Positions 1 through 12,184 of a stretch of 64,000 nucleotides of DNA are shown here, piece by piece. The stretch comes from Xestospongia bergquistia (lineage: Eukaryota; Porifera; Demospongiae; Haplosclerida; Petrosiidae). Each line of letters opens with the position of its first letter. The first letter of the stretch is position 1. The notes beneath the pieces are model-generated. The model was not told where the DNA came from, made no database searches, and was given only the letters and a program-made list of their open reading frames with translations. Position numbers and translations under genes: made by a program. Location of the stretch: the NCBI GenBank assembly GCA_963965975.1, contig OZ014414.1, positions 2,703,501 to 2,767,500 on the forward strand, written 5' to 3'.

Positions 1-599
1 CTCCTATATTCAGATTGTTCACAATTTGATAACAAAAATATTACCTAGATCAAATAATTTGGGATCAAAATTGTGGTCAGGTTGACCTACTACAACTCTA
101 TATACCATAAACAAATAATACCATACTGATTATAAATGACCTAACATCTTGGACATAGGTTATAATTTACCACGACATATATTGTTGCAAAAGTCATAAA
201 AGCTTGAATAAGTTTTAATTTTTTATTTGAACCTTAATCAGACACATGGACATGGTATGATTGCCTATATCTATAGGGATGGTCTTCAAAGTGCAATTAT
301 TCTTACTCTTTAGTTTCCTTTCTATTTAAAACAAAAAGTTAAACTATATTAATTTTTTAAAAAATTAACTGTAGTTCTTTTTTAAAAACTTGTTTAAAAG
401 GCAAATTTTACTAGTAAAAGATTTGTGTGTGCAATAATTATTTTAAACAAAATTAGAAGCAAACATAACTAAAATATGTTTAAATGGTGTATAGAGTAAA
501 AGTACAGAGAGTACACAGAGGATATAATGTTTTCACATCTTTTATACGCACAGTTACAGGCATATGGAGGTCATTTGTATTGAAATTGAATGCATTCAA
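1..599. other. AT-rich intergenic DNA
   Basis: No open frame, RNA gene or clear repeat structure is visible. The stretch ends where the 5' LTR of the next element begins (TG at 600). Confidence 0.6.
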
Positions 600-778
600 T
601 GTGATAACTATGACTATGAATAATGTAATAACTGTGTCTATGAATATTGTTTAGGGTAGGTATATAAACTGTCATTTTTGTCATTAACTGTAGTTGTGTA
701 ACTGAGTTGTGTTTGTGAGTTGTTTTTTAATGATAACTCTGAGTTCTTTTATGGTAACTTGTGACTGGGAATACAACA
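600..778 (+). repeat. 5' LTR of the gypsy-like element
   Basis: A direct repeat matching 4214-4379, starting TGTGATAAC and ending AATACAACA. A TATATAA box-like motif lies near 661. The bases just after it (TGGCGACGAGG, about 784-794) resemble a tRNA primer-binding site. Confidence 0.85.
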
Positions 779-810
779 TTTACTGGCGACGAGGGTAACT
801 GGATTCACTG

Positions 811-3800
811 ATGGCTACACACGGCAAACTCCCGGAATTCGACGCAAGCACGCAGTCATGGTCATCGTACACAGAGCGATTGGAGTACTACTTCGAAGCA
901 AATGACCTTCAACATAATGAAGCTAAGAAAAAGGCGATTCTTCTCACTTGCTGTGGAGCGACTACATACGAACTTCTCAAAAACTTGCTACAACCTGAAA
1001 AAACAGCTGATAAAACGTATGACGCCCTCGTTAGGATCCTCGATAAACATTTCAACCCTAAACCATCACAGATAATGCAACGGTATCGATTCAACACCAG
1101 ACATCGTCAACCAGGTGAAACAGTAGCTACATGTGGCACAACTCAAGAAACTGGGCGAACACTGTAACTTTCATTCTCTAGAAGAAATGGTCCGTAATCG
1201 ACTCGTATGCGGCATAGCTGACGGCCGTATTCAAAGAAGACTACTCCAGGAACCTGATCTCGACTATCAGAAGGCCTCCGACATAGCGCTAGCTATGGAA
1301 CTAGCAAATCAAGACATTACTTACCTTCAGCAGCAGCAGCACTCAACGCATCATATCAAACGTGTGCATCAAACCCCTAGACCTAGTCACAAGCCTACCA
1401 GACCTACTCCCAGCCCCTGCTACCGTTGTGGAGCAGATAATCATACTTCTGATACGTGCAAATTCAAGAGTGCAGAATGTCGTTACTGTAAGAAAATTGG
1501 ACACATAGCTAAAGTCTGCAAGTCCAAACTCCGGCAGCACTTACAACAATCGCCAGGTCCACAACAACAGCCCTTCAGCAGAGGTGCTAAACCACCAGAC
1601 AGACGGACACTTCATCAGACAAACCTCAGCTCACCTTCCACCTCACTCAGCCAGCCTCCCTCACCACAACAAGGAGATGAAACGTACACACTCTTTACCA
1701 CAGTGGGTGGTGGCAAACCCCTTCTCGTAACTGTCAATGTAAACGAGGTGGACATTAAAATGGAACTTGACACTGGAGCAGCTGTTTCTGTTATAATTAA
1801 AATTACTTATGTTTCTTTTTTTAGATCCATTCCCCTGCAACCTTCATCTCTCTCGCTCAAGTTGTACACCGGCGAACCAATCACTGTCCGTGGCACTTTC
1901 GACGTTCAGGTTGCACATGCGGGACAAGAACTCTCCCTTCCATTAATTGTGGTCCAAGGAAATGGTGCAAATCTTTTTGGACGCAACTGGCTGGATGTTA
2001 TCAAAATCGATTGGGGCAGTATTCACAGCACCCTAGCAACATCACCAGTTGACACTCTCATCTTGAAACATGCAAACCTCTTCCGTTCTCAACTAGGCAA
2101 GTTGGAAGGTACTAACGCAACCATATGGGTGGATCCTCAGTTTCCACCACAATTCTTCAAGCCACATCCTGTCCCATATTGTCTTAAAATGAAAGTTGAA
2201 CAGGAATTAGAACGCCCCCTTAGTCTGGACATCATTAAACCAGTTACATTCTCCGACTGGGCAGCGCCGATTGTACCTGTCGTAAAGCAAGACGGCACTA
2301 TTAGAATTTGTGGTGATTACAAGGTAACTGTTAATCGAGCATCCAAAACTGAAACGTATCCACTCCCTCGGGTTGACGACCTATTTGCAGCATTGTCAGG
2401 AGGCAAGGTTTTTACGAAACTAGATCTTAGTCAGGCTTACCAGCAGATTCTACTCGACAAATCATCTCAGAAATATACTACTATCAGTACACACAAGGGA
2501 CTATTTCAATATTTGCGTCTTCCCTTCGGTATGGGCTCGGTGCTGTTCTGGCACATCGTATGGAGGACAACAGTGAAAAACCTATCGCTTATATCTCACG
2601 ACATTGTCTCCAGCAGAAAAACACTACTCTCAACTGGAGAAGGAAGCTCTAGCAATTGTCTTTGCCGTTAAACGATTTCATCAGTACCAATATGGAAAAC
2701 CATTTCTCCTCTACTCCGATCACAAACCACTTGAACACCTACTAAATGAGTCTCAACACGTACCAACAATGACTACTTCTAGGATCCAACGCTGGGCACT
2801 CACATTGTCAGCGTATCAATACTCTATCCAATATCGTCCAGGTACTCACTCGTATGAGTAATGCTGATGCACTGAGTCGACTGCCCTTATCAGTCTCTCC
2901 TTCACAGGTTTCAATACCAGGTGATGTAAAATTTGTTATTAACCATCTTTCTGTACATGTAGCCACAGTCAAACATCTACGACAGTGGATACAAAAGGAC
3001 CCAATTCTATCTAGAGTGTGTCACCTCATCCAAGCTGGAAAAGCAATAGACAATGCTGAACCAGAGATGGAACCATATCACCACAGACAGATGGAATTGA
3101 GTGTCGTGGATGGATGTCTTCTTATAGGTTCCCATGTAGTTATTCCTAAGGAGGGGAGGGAACATCCAGGAATTTGCCGAATGAAAAGTTTGGCTAGATC
3201 GTATGTTTGGTGGCCTGGAATAGATAAAGATATCCAAGAACTGGTACAACAGTGTTCCACGTGTCAACTTCATCAAGCAAATCTCACCAGGGCACCACTT
3301 CATCCATGGGATGTTCCGACTCGTCCATGGTCTCGAGTGCATGTGGATCATGCAGGTCCTTTCCTTAACAAATAATTTCTTATAGACACGTACTCGAAAT
3401 GGCTAGAAGTACATATTGTACCCACTACTTCTACTTCAGCTGCCATTAATTCACTTCGTTCTATTTTCACCACACACGGAATCCCTGAACAATTAGTCTC
3501 TGATAATGGCCCTGCCTTCACGAGTTCTGAGTTTAAATCTTTCATGGAAGAATACAGAATTGATCATGTCAAAACGGCACCCTATCACCCTAGCTCCAAT
3601 GGACTCGCTGAGTGAGCAGTGCAGACCTTCAAAAGCAGTATGAAGAAATTAACTGGTGATGTACAAAATAGACTCTTCACAGTGCTATTCCACTATCGTA
3701 TCACACCACAGACTACCACTGGATTGTCTCCTGCTGAACTACTAATGGGTAGGAAACTTAGGAACCAGTTAGATTTGCTCCACCCCGACATTGCTAGGAA

Positions 3801-4202
3801 GGTTACTAAAGGCAACAGAAATGGTCAACTACCGGCCGTGCTCCTACCTGTAGGAAATTCAAGATTGGAGATCGTCTGTATGCTCGGAATTATAGGGGAA
3901 CACCACAATGGATCCCAGTGACTGTTGTTGAAATTACAGGACCAGTGTCTTATCTTGTCGAAACTACAACAGGTCTACGTATTCGTCGTCATGTTGATCA
4001 ACTAAGATTTCGTAGTGTCGCTGGCATTACAGAACCAGTACTGGATGGTCCTAATGACGCTGATCGGGATGATTGGCCACTTCCATACACCACACTGGCA
4101 CCTACCACACCCTTTCCAGCACAACCTCCATGTCCTCCTATTCCGCGTTTGTCCCGACTACGTCGACCAGTTGACAGATTCAGTCCCTATGTTTCCTCTT
4201 AG
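811..4202 (+). pseudogene. gag-pol remains of the LTR element
   Basis: Coding relic of Gag (N-terminal part from ATG 811, zinc knuckles with CYRCG near 1420), protease, reverse transcriptase, RNase H and integrase. The integrase H2C2 zinc region is near 3160-3280 and the core (WSRVHVDHAG) near 3330. The frame is not continuous and the element looks inactive. The same Gag lineage recurs as a far older relic at about 33.9-37.3 kb. Confidence 0.85.
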
Positions 4203-4213
4203 AAAGGGAGGAA

Positions 4214-4379
4214 TGTGATAACTATGACTATGAATAATGTGATAACTGTGACTATGAATATTGTTTAGGGTAGGTATATAAACTGTCATTTTTGTAATTA
4301 ACTGCAGTTGTGTATGTGAGTTGTATTTTAATGATAACTCTGAGTTCTTTTACGGTAACTTGTGACTGGGAATACAACA
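4214..4379 (+). repeat. 3' LTR of the gypsy-like element
   Basis: Matches the 5' LTR at 600-778 and is preceded by a purine-rich tract at 4201-4212. It is about 13 bases shorter than the 5' copy. Confidence 0.85.
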
Positions 4380-4669
4380 ATTATATTATTTTGCTACTAA
4401 TGCTTTCTTAGTTTAGTAAAGTTCTGATCCATTTCCAATACCTACATTTCGTGAGCGAACAGAATCCAACTTCAGACTTAAAAGTTGACTAATGATTTTA
4501 GAAAGTATGTAGTTCGTACTTTAGCTTTAATGCTGCTAGTATACATACAATGACATTCAAAGAAGGATTGTGAAGCCATAGCTAGGTCATAAGAAAGCAT
4601 TCATTCATAAATGAATATATAAGTTTTTACAATTTATTGCACTGACATTTGTGTTATTTATATATTAGG

Positions 4670-5014
4670 ACTCTTGGGCTGACTCTATTTATACAAGATG
4701 CCAAAATAGCAACAGAAATCCAACTTCTGATAAAAAAGATGAAGAAAAATCTCCACATCCAAAAAAAGAAAGATTGACCAAGAAAAGCATTCTTATCCTT
4801 CCCTTGAAGTTTTAGAGTTTAAGGAAGACGAAGTGAGCCACAAAAAGAAGTTGGGTCTTTTACAAAAAGAGATCAAAAAGGCAAAGTCAAATGTTGGCGA
4901 AATTGCCACTCTGATGACCAGGACATTTAAAAGACGACGAGAGTGGATCCTGTGTACAGTTCACAAAGTGAAAGATATATGTAGTCAATACCCATTTCTA
5001 CAAAAGGCAGTTTA
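4670..5014 (+). pseudogene. Decayed Lys-rich exon with RRREWI motif, family not named
   Basis: After a plausible acceptor (TATATATTAG) the plus strand encodes a Lys/Glu-rich stretch, then a conserved-looking segment with EIATLMTRTFKRRREWI and VKDICSQYPFLQKAVY. It ends at a GTAAGT donor. The pattern '..LM.RTF..RR.WI...YPFL' recalls uncharacterised multi-copy proteins of sponges and cnidarians (recollection, not searched). One frame change near 4790 separates the two halves, so this is probably dead. It may belong to the same relic as the SWIM fragment that follows. Confidence 0.45.
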
Positions 5015-5196
5015 TGTAAGTTTTATACTGAATGCAATGACTTTGCTAGCCATTTCACAGGCTGCAGAAGAATTAACTTGATAATGCAGGTTGACAATCT
5101 ATATGGCAATTTATTTGAAGACAACTGGAAAAAATATTCCCATGCAGTTATAGGTTATTGGTGGCACACTTACATTACTAACTGATTCTTATTTAG

Positions 5197-5720
5197 GTAG
5201 TATAACTGTCATAAGTAATTCTTGTCACTGCAAGTTTGTTAACACCATGAATCTTCCTAGTCGTCACATATTTGCTGTATGCAGAAAAGCTGGACTTCCA
5301 TTGTTCTCAACAGATGATGTCTCAAACAGATGGAGTAAATGCTATCTTAAAGAAGTTTTTGAAAGGAAGTGTATTTGTGAAGATTCTGTGAGTGATGAGT
5401 TATATCAGGTAGATAAACATAATTATAATTGTGCAATGTGTATTGCATAATTTATGTGTAGATCAATATTTTATGAAGTGGAACTAGGCAACTGTACTCT
5501 CTCAACATGAAAAATTTCATAAAACTAAATCAATAGTTGATAAACTTCCTTCACTATCTTCTGAAGTTGGTATGAGTGAGTTTTCTGAGTGAATGGAGGT
5601 GTTTGAACAGCTACATGATATTTGGTCTTGCAGGGGTAAAGCTATTGTGAATGAGTATAAAGAATTAATGGATGAAAGTGTGATTGATGACAATGAAGGT
5701 AAAAGATAGGTTATTATTAA
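5197..5720 (+). pseudogene. SWIM zinc-finger fragment of a MULE-like transposase
   Basis: The exon from acceptor TTATTTAG to donor at 5409 encodes SCHCKFVNTMNLPSRHIFAV followed by GLPLFSTDDVSNRW. This is the pattern of SWIM zinc fingers (CxCx(n)CxH) in MULE-type and ZSWIM-type transposases. The third zinc ligand is Ser in place of Cys (PSRH). Downstream, about 5490-5700, LSQHEKFHKTKSIV and KLPSLSSEVGMSEF match the helical segment that usually follows SWIM in this family, interrupted by a stop at about 5591. I read it as a dead C-terminal transposase fragment. Confidence 0.55.
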
Positions 5721-6111
5721 CGTCATTCTTTCATTTAAATCAGAAAATCTTTAGGAACTTTATCAGTTGTGTGTGGATGATACAGAAATTCAGGATTCCA
5801 CTCAAGGTACACATGATGTAAAAAAATTTCTTAGTTTAATGAGTTGAATAGAGATGTTGGAGTTGATAATAGTGAAGAAAAAGATGACGTTTTATGCGGT
5901 AATGGTCAGATGAAAATGTATGCTTAGAAATGTGTAAAAAATATTTTACAAGAAATGGCTGGCTAGCCTGATAGGAATGAGTGCAGATGTTGTTTTACTG
6001 TTCTTCAAGTTTGTTTGTTGCATCTACTGTTTGGTAATGGAACTAATTATATTAGACTAGTTGATAATGCTAGTGGAGACACTCAGGTCTAATCCAATTA
6101 ATCCAATTGTG

Positions 6112-6235
6112 GAAGGTGTACAAAGTGTATTTATGATGAAACTGAAAACTCTATACAATGTGATAGTTCTTTAATATTGTATCATTTTGGGTGTATAAAG
6201 TTAGTCAGGTCTCACGTCTGGTTTTGTCGTTCATA
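6112..6235 (+). pseudogene. PHD-finger fragment
   Basis: One frame reads CGRCTKCIYDETENSIQCD, then YHFGCIKL and VWFC. The Cys/His spacing (C-x2-C ... CD ... YH-x2-C ... W-x-C) is that of a PHD zinc finger, although the Trp usually found before YH is missing. PHD fingers often sit at the C terminus of SWIM-type transposases, so this probably ends the same relic. A stop follows directly. Confidence 0.45.
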
Positions 6236-7935
6236 TTATTAATTGATTTCATTGAGAGTACGAGATTAAAAACCCTGCCACCCTGCCTTGCTGTTTACGT
6301 TTGTATATTATGCTGCCAGACGGCTAGTGCTAAAAATTGTGATCCAGTTGCCGGAAGGTTACACTGTGTTAAAAAAATAATTCCTAGTATGGAAGTCTGT
6401 GTAGAAATGTGATATTTTCATCAAGTTTATATGTGTTTCTTTTACAAGGAAACTTAGAGATTTCTTCTTATTAGAAATATCCTACATTCCATTAATGGAA
6501 ATTTCACTACGAAAAATTGTATGTTTCCTAAACATTTCCATGAGAAAAATTTTTGTGGAAATACAATAGACAAAATTCCATTCAGATTTCCATATACAAT
6601 TTTGATTTTTTTGTCAAGTTTCTTCTCATTAGGAAACATCAGATTCGTGAACAAAATTCCCTAAAGACATACACAAGTTTTTCATATAGTTTCTATATGG
6701 AAACACAAATGAGTGACAATATGAAGTACTACTACATAAGCATGAGCAATTTTTGCACAAATTCTGAAATTTAACTGATTTCCAAGTCAACTTTTAATTA
6801 AGACATTGACTTCACATAATCATAAGCTTCAAACTATTTAGTTCTGAGGAATTAAAAAATACATGGCACAGTAACTTTCTCAGACAATTTTAAATGAGAC
6901 TCAAACCAAAAAACAAAAATAAAAACGTTTATAAGGTATTAGAGTAATAGTTAGTCTAAGTCATCCATTGTTCTGCTGTGAAGTTTTTATTTCAATCTTA
7001 CAGTGTACACAGAAAGTGTGGTCGAGCATCACTATCACTAGATATTGTATATACATAATCAAGTCCTCCCCACTCTCAATGAAGGGTTGTTTTTGGCGGA
7101 CTGAAACGTAAGAGACTATAATATTATTTTCCTTGGTTTCAGACTCCATAGCTTTACTTCTTTGTCGAAAATAAAAATGTTCTGTAGTTATTAAAGTGAC
7201 AGTCCCATATTCTCCTGGAAGGAAAGCTGTGGTCATGTATTTACTGATGACAAAATCGTTTTCTGGAGTCAGTTAACTGAAACACCTCAATGGGTAAAAG
7301 AAGTCAATTGTAAAGAAAGGGACTCAAACAGCAAGCAAATCTCAAGTTCTGATGAATCATAGATCAAAGAGGAAGGTCTAGAATTAAGCATAAGCACTAA
7401 ATACATTTCAATCCTTTTTCAACAATCCAACCTTTGTCAATACTTAGCTATGGCTGTCAAACTAGTACCAGGACTGAAAATGATGATTTTATAACAAGTG
7501 GTATGTTGCTAAGTATAAATAAAATGCATTAAACAGCCTATTCTTCTTACCTTCTAGTTTTTGCATAATTACTTAATTTGTAGGAGTGTATATAATTAAC
7601 GGCTATAATGTGAGTAGTTATTTCCCTTGCTACATGTAATTATATATATATATATGTATGTATGTATGTATGTATATAAATTATATATATATACATAGTT
7701 TTCAAATAGTTAATTACGAAACATAGCTTAAGTTGAAAGTTCGTGTTCAATAAATTAGAGATAATTATTTATAATACTTTTATAGAACTTTTGACAAAAT
7801 TAGTGAAAGATTTGCAATGTAATTGTGAACAATTAAGAAGATAGATGGAAGAATATTTACAGGAAATTAAAAGACATCAAGAAATAGAATTCTGATCCTA
7901 GTAAACATTCTCTTAAAATTGTCAAGCCTACAAAA
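6236..7935. other. Intergenic DNA without a recognisable gene
   Basis: A segment at about 6362-6480 recurs inverted in the centre of the large palindrome (about 8930-9035). A minus-strand open frame of 91 codons at 6961-7236 has no recognised motif. Simple TA/GTAT repeats lie at about 7640-7695. Confidence 0.5.
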
Positions 7936-7939
7936 GAAG

Positions 7940-10022
7940 TTAGGGTTAGTTGTTTCATTTATAGTTGACACACTAAATTTGGAATGCTGTTATTAAAATG
8001 TACAACTCTATTGACTTTGATGACAATAATCTGTGAGACACTAAGTCGTAAATATTATATGTAAAGTTAATGTGATAGATTTTGTTACTTTATAGCAAAT
8101 TAGTGAAGTGTAAACACAATCAGACTATACTTAAAAAGATCACAGAGGTAAAAGGACTATTACCAAAGGTTTTGACATCAACAATTTTGAGTGTGTTCCT
8201 AAAAGTAGTAATTCTTTGATTAATTCCTTATTGTAAATAATGGTTGCTCAAGTGTACTTCACTAGTCTGACAGATCAATATAAAATGAGTAACAAATATT
8301 TACATCCAAAAAATGAAAGAGAATAGATTGTTACAGGTAATTGTTTGCTCACGTTATTATTATTACAATCATTTTCACATCACCAGAAATCATCATGACA
8401 TAAGAGTGCTCTTAAAAGAATGAATTCTATAAATAATAAAAAGAACTGTCTTTTGTATCTTGTCCCAGAATTAGTTTGGAATATAGTGATAGACAACGGA
8501 AAAGCTTCAAAGAAGATCAGAGTCAAATTGTTGCCTTGGAGGAGTGAGGTAACATCACTTTATATGACTATGGACAAAGAAACACCTTCACTTAATGTCT
8601 TGTTGGACTACCATCTGATCAATATTGTCCAGAAAATGAAGACTGCCAACTTGAGCATTCAATTGAATGACATTAACTAAAGTGAGACTAGTTATCATTG
8701 ATACTGTCACTTTGTGTTTATATTGCTTATTTTATATATCACTTATCACAAAACCGTGATCATATTTATTTACCTATTATTATTGTATCTATAGTTTTCA
8801 CATTTTATTCAATAATTGAAATCTTTGGAATGTTGATAATTTAAATAAAATTACATTATGTATACATGAAATATAGAGTTATAGAAGCACTGTTGAGTCT
8901 TCAAATATCATCATAAGTTTCTATTAAATGGAATTATGCCATGTACAATATTTCTAATAAGAAATCTCTAAGTTTCCTTATAAAAGAAACACATGTAAAC
9001 TTGATGAAAATATCAAATTTTTTTAACACAGTGTTTATGATGAAATTTGTAGACTCAACAGTATTTCTATAACTGTATATTTCATGTATACAATATGTAA
9101 ATTTATTTGAATTATCAACATTCTAAAGATTTCAATTATTGAAATGAAATGGGAAAAGTATAGGTACATAGGTTAATAAATATGACCAAGGTTTTGTGAC
9201 AAGTGATATATAAAATAAACAATATAAGCACAAAGGTAACAGTATCAATGATAACTAGTCTCACTTTAGTTTATTTAATTCAATTGAATACCCATGTTGG
9301 CAGTTTTCATTTTCTGAGTCTTTACAAGATGTTAAGTGAAGGTGTTTCTTTGTCCATACTCATAAAAATGATGTCACCTCACTCCTCTAAGACAACAGTC
9401 TGACTCTAACCTTCTTTGAAGCTTTTCCGTTGTCTAGCTCAGTTTTACTACATTCTGAACTAATCAGTTCTGGGACAAGATACGAGAGACAGTTCCTTTT
9501 ATCATTTGTAGTTATAGCATCCATTCTTTTAAGAGCACTCTTATGCCATGATGATTTCTGGTGATGTGATAATGATAATGTAACAATGATAATAACATGA
9601 GCAAACAATTACCTGTAACAATCTATTCTCTTTCCTTTTTATGGATGTAAATGTCTGTGTTGCTCATTTGATATTGAACTGCCATACTAGTGATGTACAT
9701 TTGAGCAGCCATTATTTACAATAAGTAATTAATCAGAAAATTACTATGGTTTAAGAACTCACTCAAAATGATTTCTGTCAAAGCCTTTAGTAATGATCCT
9801 TTTACCTCTGTGATCTTTTTTAGTATCGCCTGATTGCGTTTACACTTTATTTATTTGCTATAAAGTAAGAAAATCTATCACATTAACTTTACAGATAATA
9901 TTTACAACTTAAAGTCTCACAGATTATTATCATCAAAGTCATCACACCCTTCAATAGACTTGTACACTTTAATAACATCATTTTAAATTAATGTATAAAC
10001 TATAAATGAAACAACTTACCCG
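7940..10022. repeat. Large imperfect palindrome, arms about 0.98 kb
   Basis: Left arm about 7940-8915 matches the reverse complement of right arm about 9040-10022. Shared landmarks: TTGTTTCATTTATAG at both outer ends, TCACATCACCAGAAATCATC at about 8378 (left) and inverted near 9570 (right), and TTGATAATT near 8833/9112. A single-copy spacer of about 0.1 kb separates the arms and matches 6362-6480. Each arm carries a decayed coding fragment (NGKASKK.RV.LL, then WRSEVTS, MDKETPSLN). This resembles the C-terminal tail of multi-copy transposon-borne proteins (weak recollection). Divergence between arms is visible throughout, so it is not a recent fold-back. Confidence 0.75.
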
Positions 10023-10210
10023 AAGTGCTTCAAACCAACGTTCGCGATGTGTTTTGTCATGTGTTTTGTAGTAAAAATATGGGACGTTTAGGTATTATTT
10101 ACACATGCAAAATGATATCATTGGACTAATTAAGATGTATATATATAGCACTTAAACACAATGAGACTTCATTTATAAAGCATATAGTACTATTTATATG
10201 TAATAGCTAG

Positions 10211-10600
10211 TTACGTATTATAAAAGCAACATACTCTGTTTTTTTCATGTCTCCTTCTTCTTATGGCATTATCTGAGGCCTTACCTCTTCTCAGGGCTGA
10301 AGCTGCTTCACACTTACTGCTATAAAACAATATGCAGCACCTAGAAATAAATGTATATACTGTAAAACTCCAATTATGTAACTGTGATAACTGCTTGTAA
10401 GATAGTGTATTGACTGATATACAGCTGGTTGTATTGGTTGTAATGTCTCTTATCATACTGATAGAATAGTTGTACAACAAATACAGGTATAACAGCTTGT
10501 ATAGTATACTACATAGACAAGCAAGGAAACAGCAAAAAGAGCTCATATATATAGTACAATCAACCATATGACAAGTAAAAATTATATGCAGATGATTCAA
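10211..10600 (-). pseudogene. Unrecognised minus-strand open frame beside the transposon
   Basis: A 129-codon minus-strand frame rich in Cys, Ser and Leu without a known motif. Its N-terminal part is hydrophobic (CCFLACLCSILYKLLYLYLL). It could be a fragment of the transposon's second gene or chance. Codon use is not informative. Confidence 0.2.
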
Positions 10601-10843
10601 GCTAAGTCACAGATAATAACATACCAGAGATATCCTCAGTTGAGAATTCTGCATTTAGTCCCTTCAACTCTTTCAACAAAACATTAAGAATTTTCTTATT
10701 TTCAATGCAATTGTAAGTTTAACTAACGAGACAAAGGGTAAAATGTTAAAGAAAGAAGACAAAACTAACCCATTGCCAATTAGCCAACCATCAAAGGACT
10801 TGTCTTTATTTAAAAGGATGTTGTAAACTCGTTTTGTCTCTCA

Positions 10844-11206
10844 CTATTTAGGACAAAGTAATATATATATAATCAATAAAAGGGAGATTTTACAACTTAC
10901 ACTAACAGCTTTGGTTACTTCTTTAGCCTTCTTCACAGATTTTAGATTCTTCTGTCCAGTAAAGCAACTGGATTCAAAGGATTGTAACTTTTCTTTTATA
11001 ATGGCGATTTCTGTCTCTTGAGAATCTATTTGTGTTATGACGACAGTTAATAGTTCTGTGTTTTTATTTAACTGTTCAAGTATCATGTGCATTGGTTCTT
11101 GAATGTCTGTTTGTTGTCTTTTGTCAGTTCCATGGTGATTGCTGACTAGTGTGGTAGCTGGTAATAGGCTGCACTCTTTGTCTGGATATGAGAGGAGTGT
11201 TACCAC
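10844..11206 (-). pseudogene. Coiled-coil exon of the transposon's second gene
   Basis: The minus strand runs from an acceptor (CCCTATTTAG near 11227) to a GTAAGTTG donor near 10900. It encodes a 60-70 residue amphipathic stretch with regularly spaced Leu/Ile (PMHMILEQLNKNTELLTVV, ETEIAIIKEKLQSFE) followed by a Lys-rich segment. Coiled-coil accessory proteins divergent from the transposase are usual in this element type. The function is unknown. Confidence 0.4.
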
Positions 11207-11465
11207 TGTTGGGATGTTTTTCTTTATCTAAATAGGGGAAATAATAGCATCACACTAATTGAGTAATTATCACTCTCACGCATCATTGATAACAATTGCC
11301 TTTATAATGAACCTTGAGTTATTCTTGGAGAGTGTGAAGAGTTAATAGTGGAAATTAGAGAGGAACATGATTTTGTTGAAGATAAAGGAGTTGATTGTGG
11401 AAGAGATAGTACTTATAATGTCTCAGATGTTTCATTTTCACTTTCTGCTAGATCACTTATTTGTT

Positions 11466-11936
11466 CTAATTCTGATGTTGTTTGTTCTTTATTTTTCCCT
11501 GAGCTTGAAACTGAAGATTGCATACTAGAGTGTGTCGTGAAGGTGTCAAAATTCTACTAGTCGATCCGCTTGATGAAAATGAGGGTCTTAGCATAGTCTT
11601 GGATGTTCTCTTGTATGGAAATGATTTAACACGGTTGACTTGTTTCCTAACTAAACCACGATTGGTAAGAGTTTTCACTGGAGACTGTATGCGCTGCCTC
11701 TTAGCATTTGGAACTATAGCACCAGTCTCCTCTTCAGAACTGGAGCTATAACTAGTCTGTAGAACGTATGTTTTTCCATTCCATGTCATGTTTAGAAACG
11801 GAGAATTCGAAACAAGGTAGTCATCGTCATACGAGGTTGAGCTTTCTAGTGCGCATGCGTAGATAATCAATTTTAGTAGGCGGAGTAAATGGGCGTTAAC
11901 ATGAAAGATGCAAGAAACGATTTTCATCACCTTCAT
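11466..11936 (-). pseudogene. N-terminal exon of the transposon's divergent second gene
   Basis: The frame includes WNGKTYVLQTSYSSSSEEET followed by a Ser/Lys/Arg-rich segment (VPNAKRQRIQSPVKTL) that looks like a disordered nuclear-localised region. It starts within about 100 bases of the transposase gene on the other strand. I do not recognise a domain. Confidence 0.35.
11840..11895. promoter_or_regulatory. Candidate bidirectional promoter of the transposon
   Basis: This GC-richer patch (GCGCATGCGTAG near 11850, then GGCGGAG and GGGCG) separates the divergent coding pieces. GCGCATGCG resembles an NRF1-type palindrome. The promoter role is inferred from position only. Confidence 0.35.
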
Positions 11937-12083
11937 CCGCTATCTACTGTCCTCATTGCAAAGACAAAGTTGCTATTAAGACCTTCAGAAAGCACAAAAG
12001 GCTCTATTTCTCTTATGGTAAATGGATACAGTATGAACAAAGTCATAGAAGGGTACAAGAGACTAACTCTAAAATGGAGGGTA
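11899..12083 (+). pseudogene. Tnp2 transposase N-terminal zinc-finger exon
   Basis: One plus frame reads YCPHCKDKVAIKTFRKHKRL, then YFSYGKWI, and ends at GTAGGT after AAAATGGAGG. A CPHC...H..H-type finger at the N terminus is characteristic of Tnp2-like proteins in animals. No in-frame ATG precedes it after an upstream stop, so the start is lost or lies in another exon. Confidence 0.5.
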
Positions 12084-12184
12084 GGTTTTTACCAAATTTT
12101 GTCTGAAGTATAGCGTAATTTCCTTTTCATATTTTAAGACCGTGTTTTTTTCATCAAGCAAGCATATTTTCTATCCATTAAAAA

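Larger units (their letters stand above)
600..4379 (+). mobile_element. Ty3/gypsy-like LTR retrotransposon, broken
   Basis: This is a fossil LTR element flanked by two similar LTRs that begin TG and end CA. Parts appear in order on the plus strand: a Gag-like region from 811, two CCHC-type zinc knuckles near 1420-1520, an aspartic protease region (LDTGA motif near 1765), reverse transcriptase (KLDLSQAY near 2415), RNase H near 2610-2860, an HHCC/DDE-type integrase region about 2990-3750, and a purine-rich tract at 4201-4212 just before the 3' LTR. The gag-pro-RT-RH-IN order and motifs are those of Ty3/gypsy elements. The element is broken, with roughly half a dozen breaks across gag-pol, and pol is incomplete. 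The LTRs show about 6 mismatches over about 166 aligned bases plus one gap, so it is fairly young. I saw no convincing target-site duplication. Confidence 0.9.
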
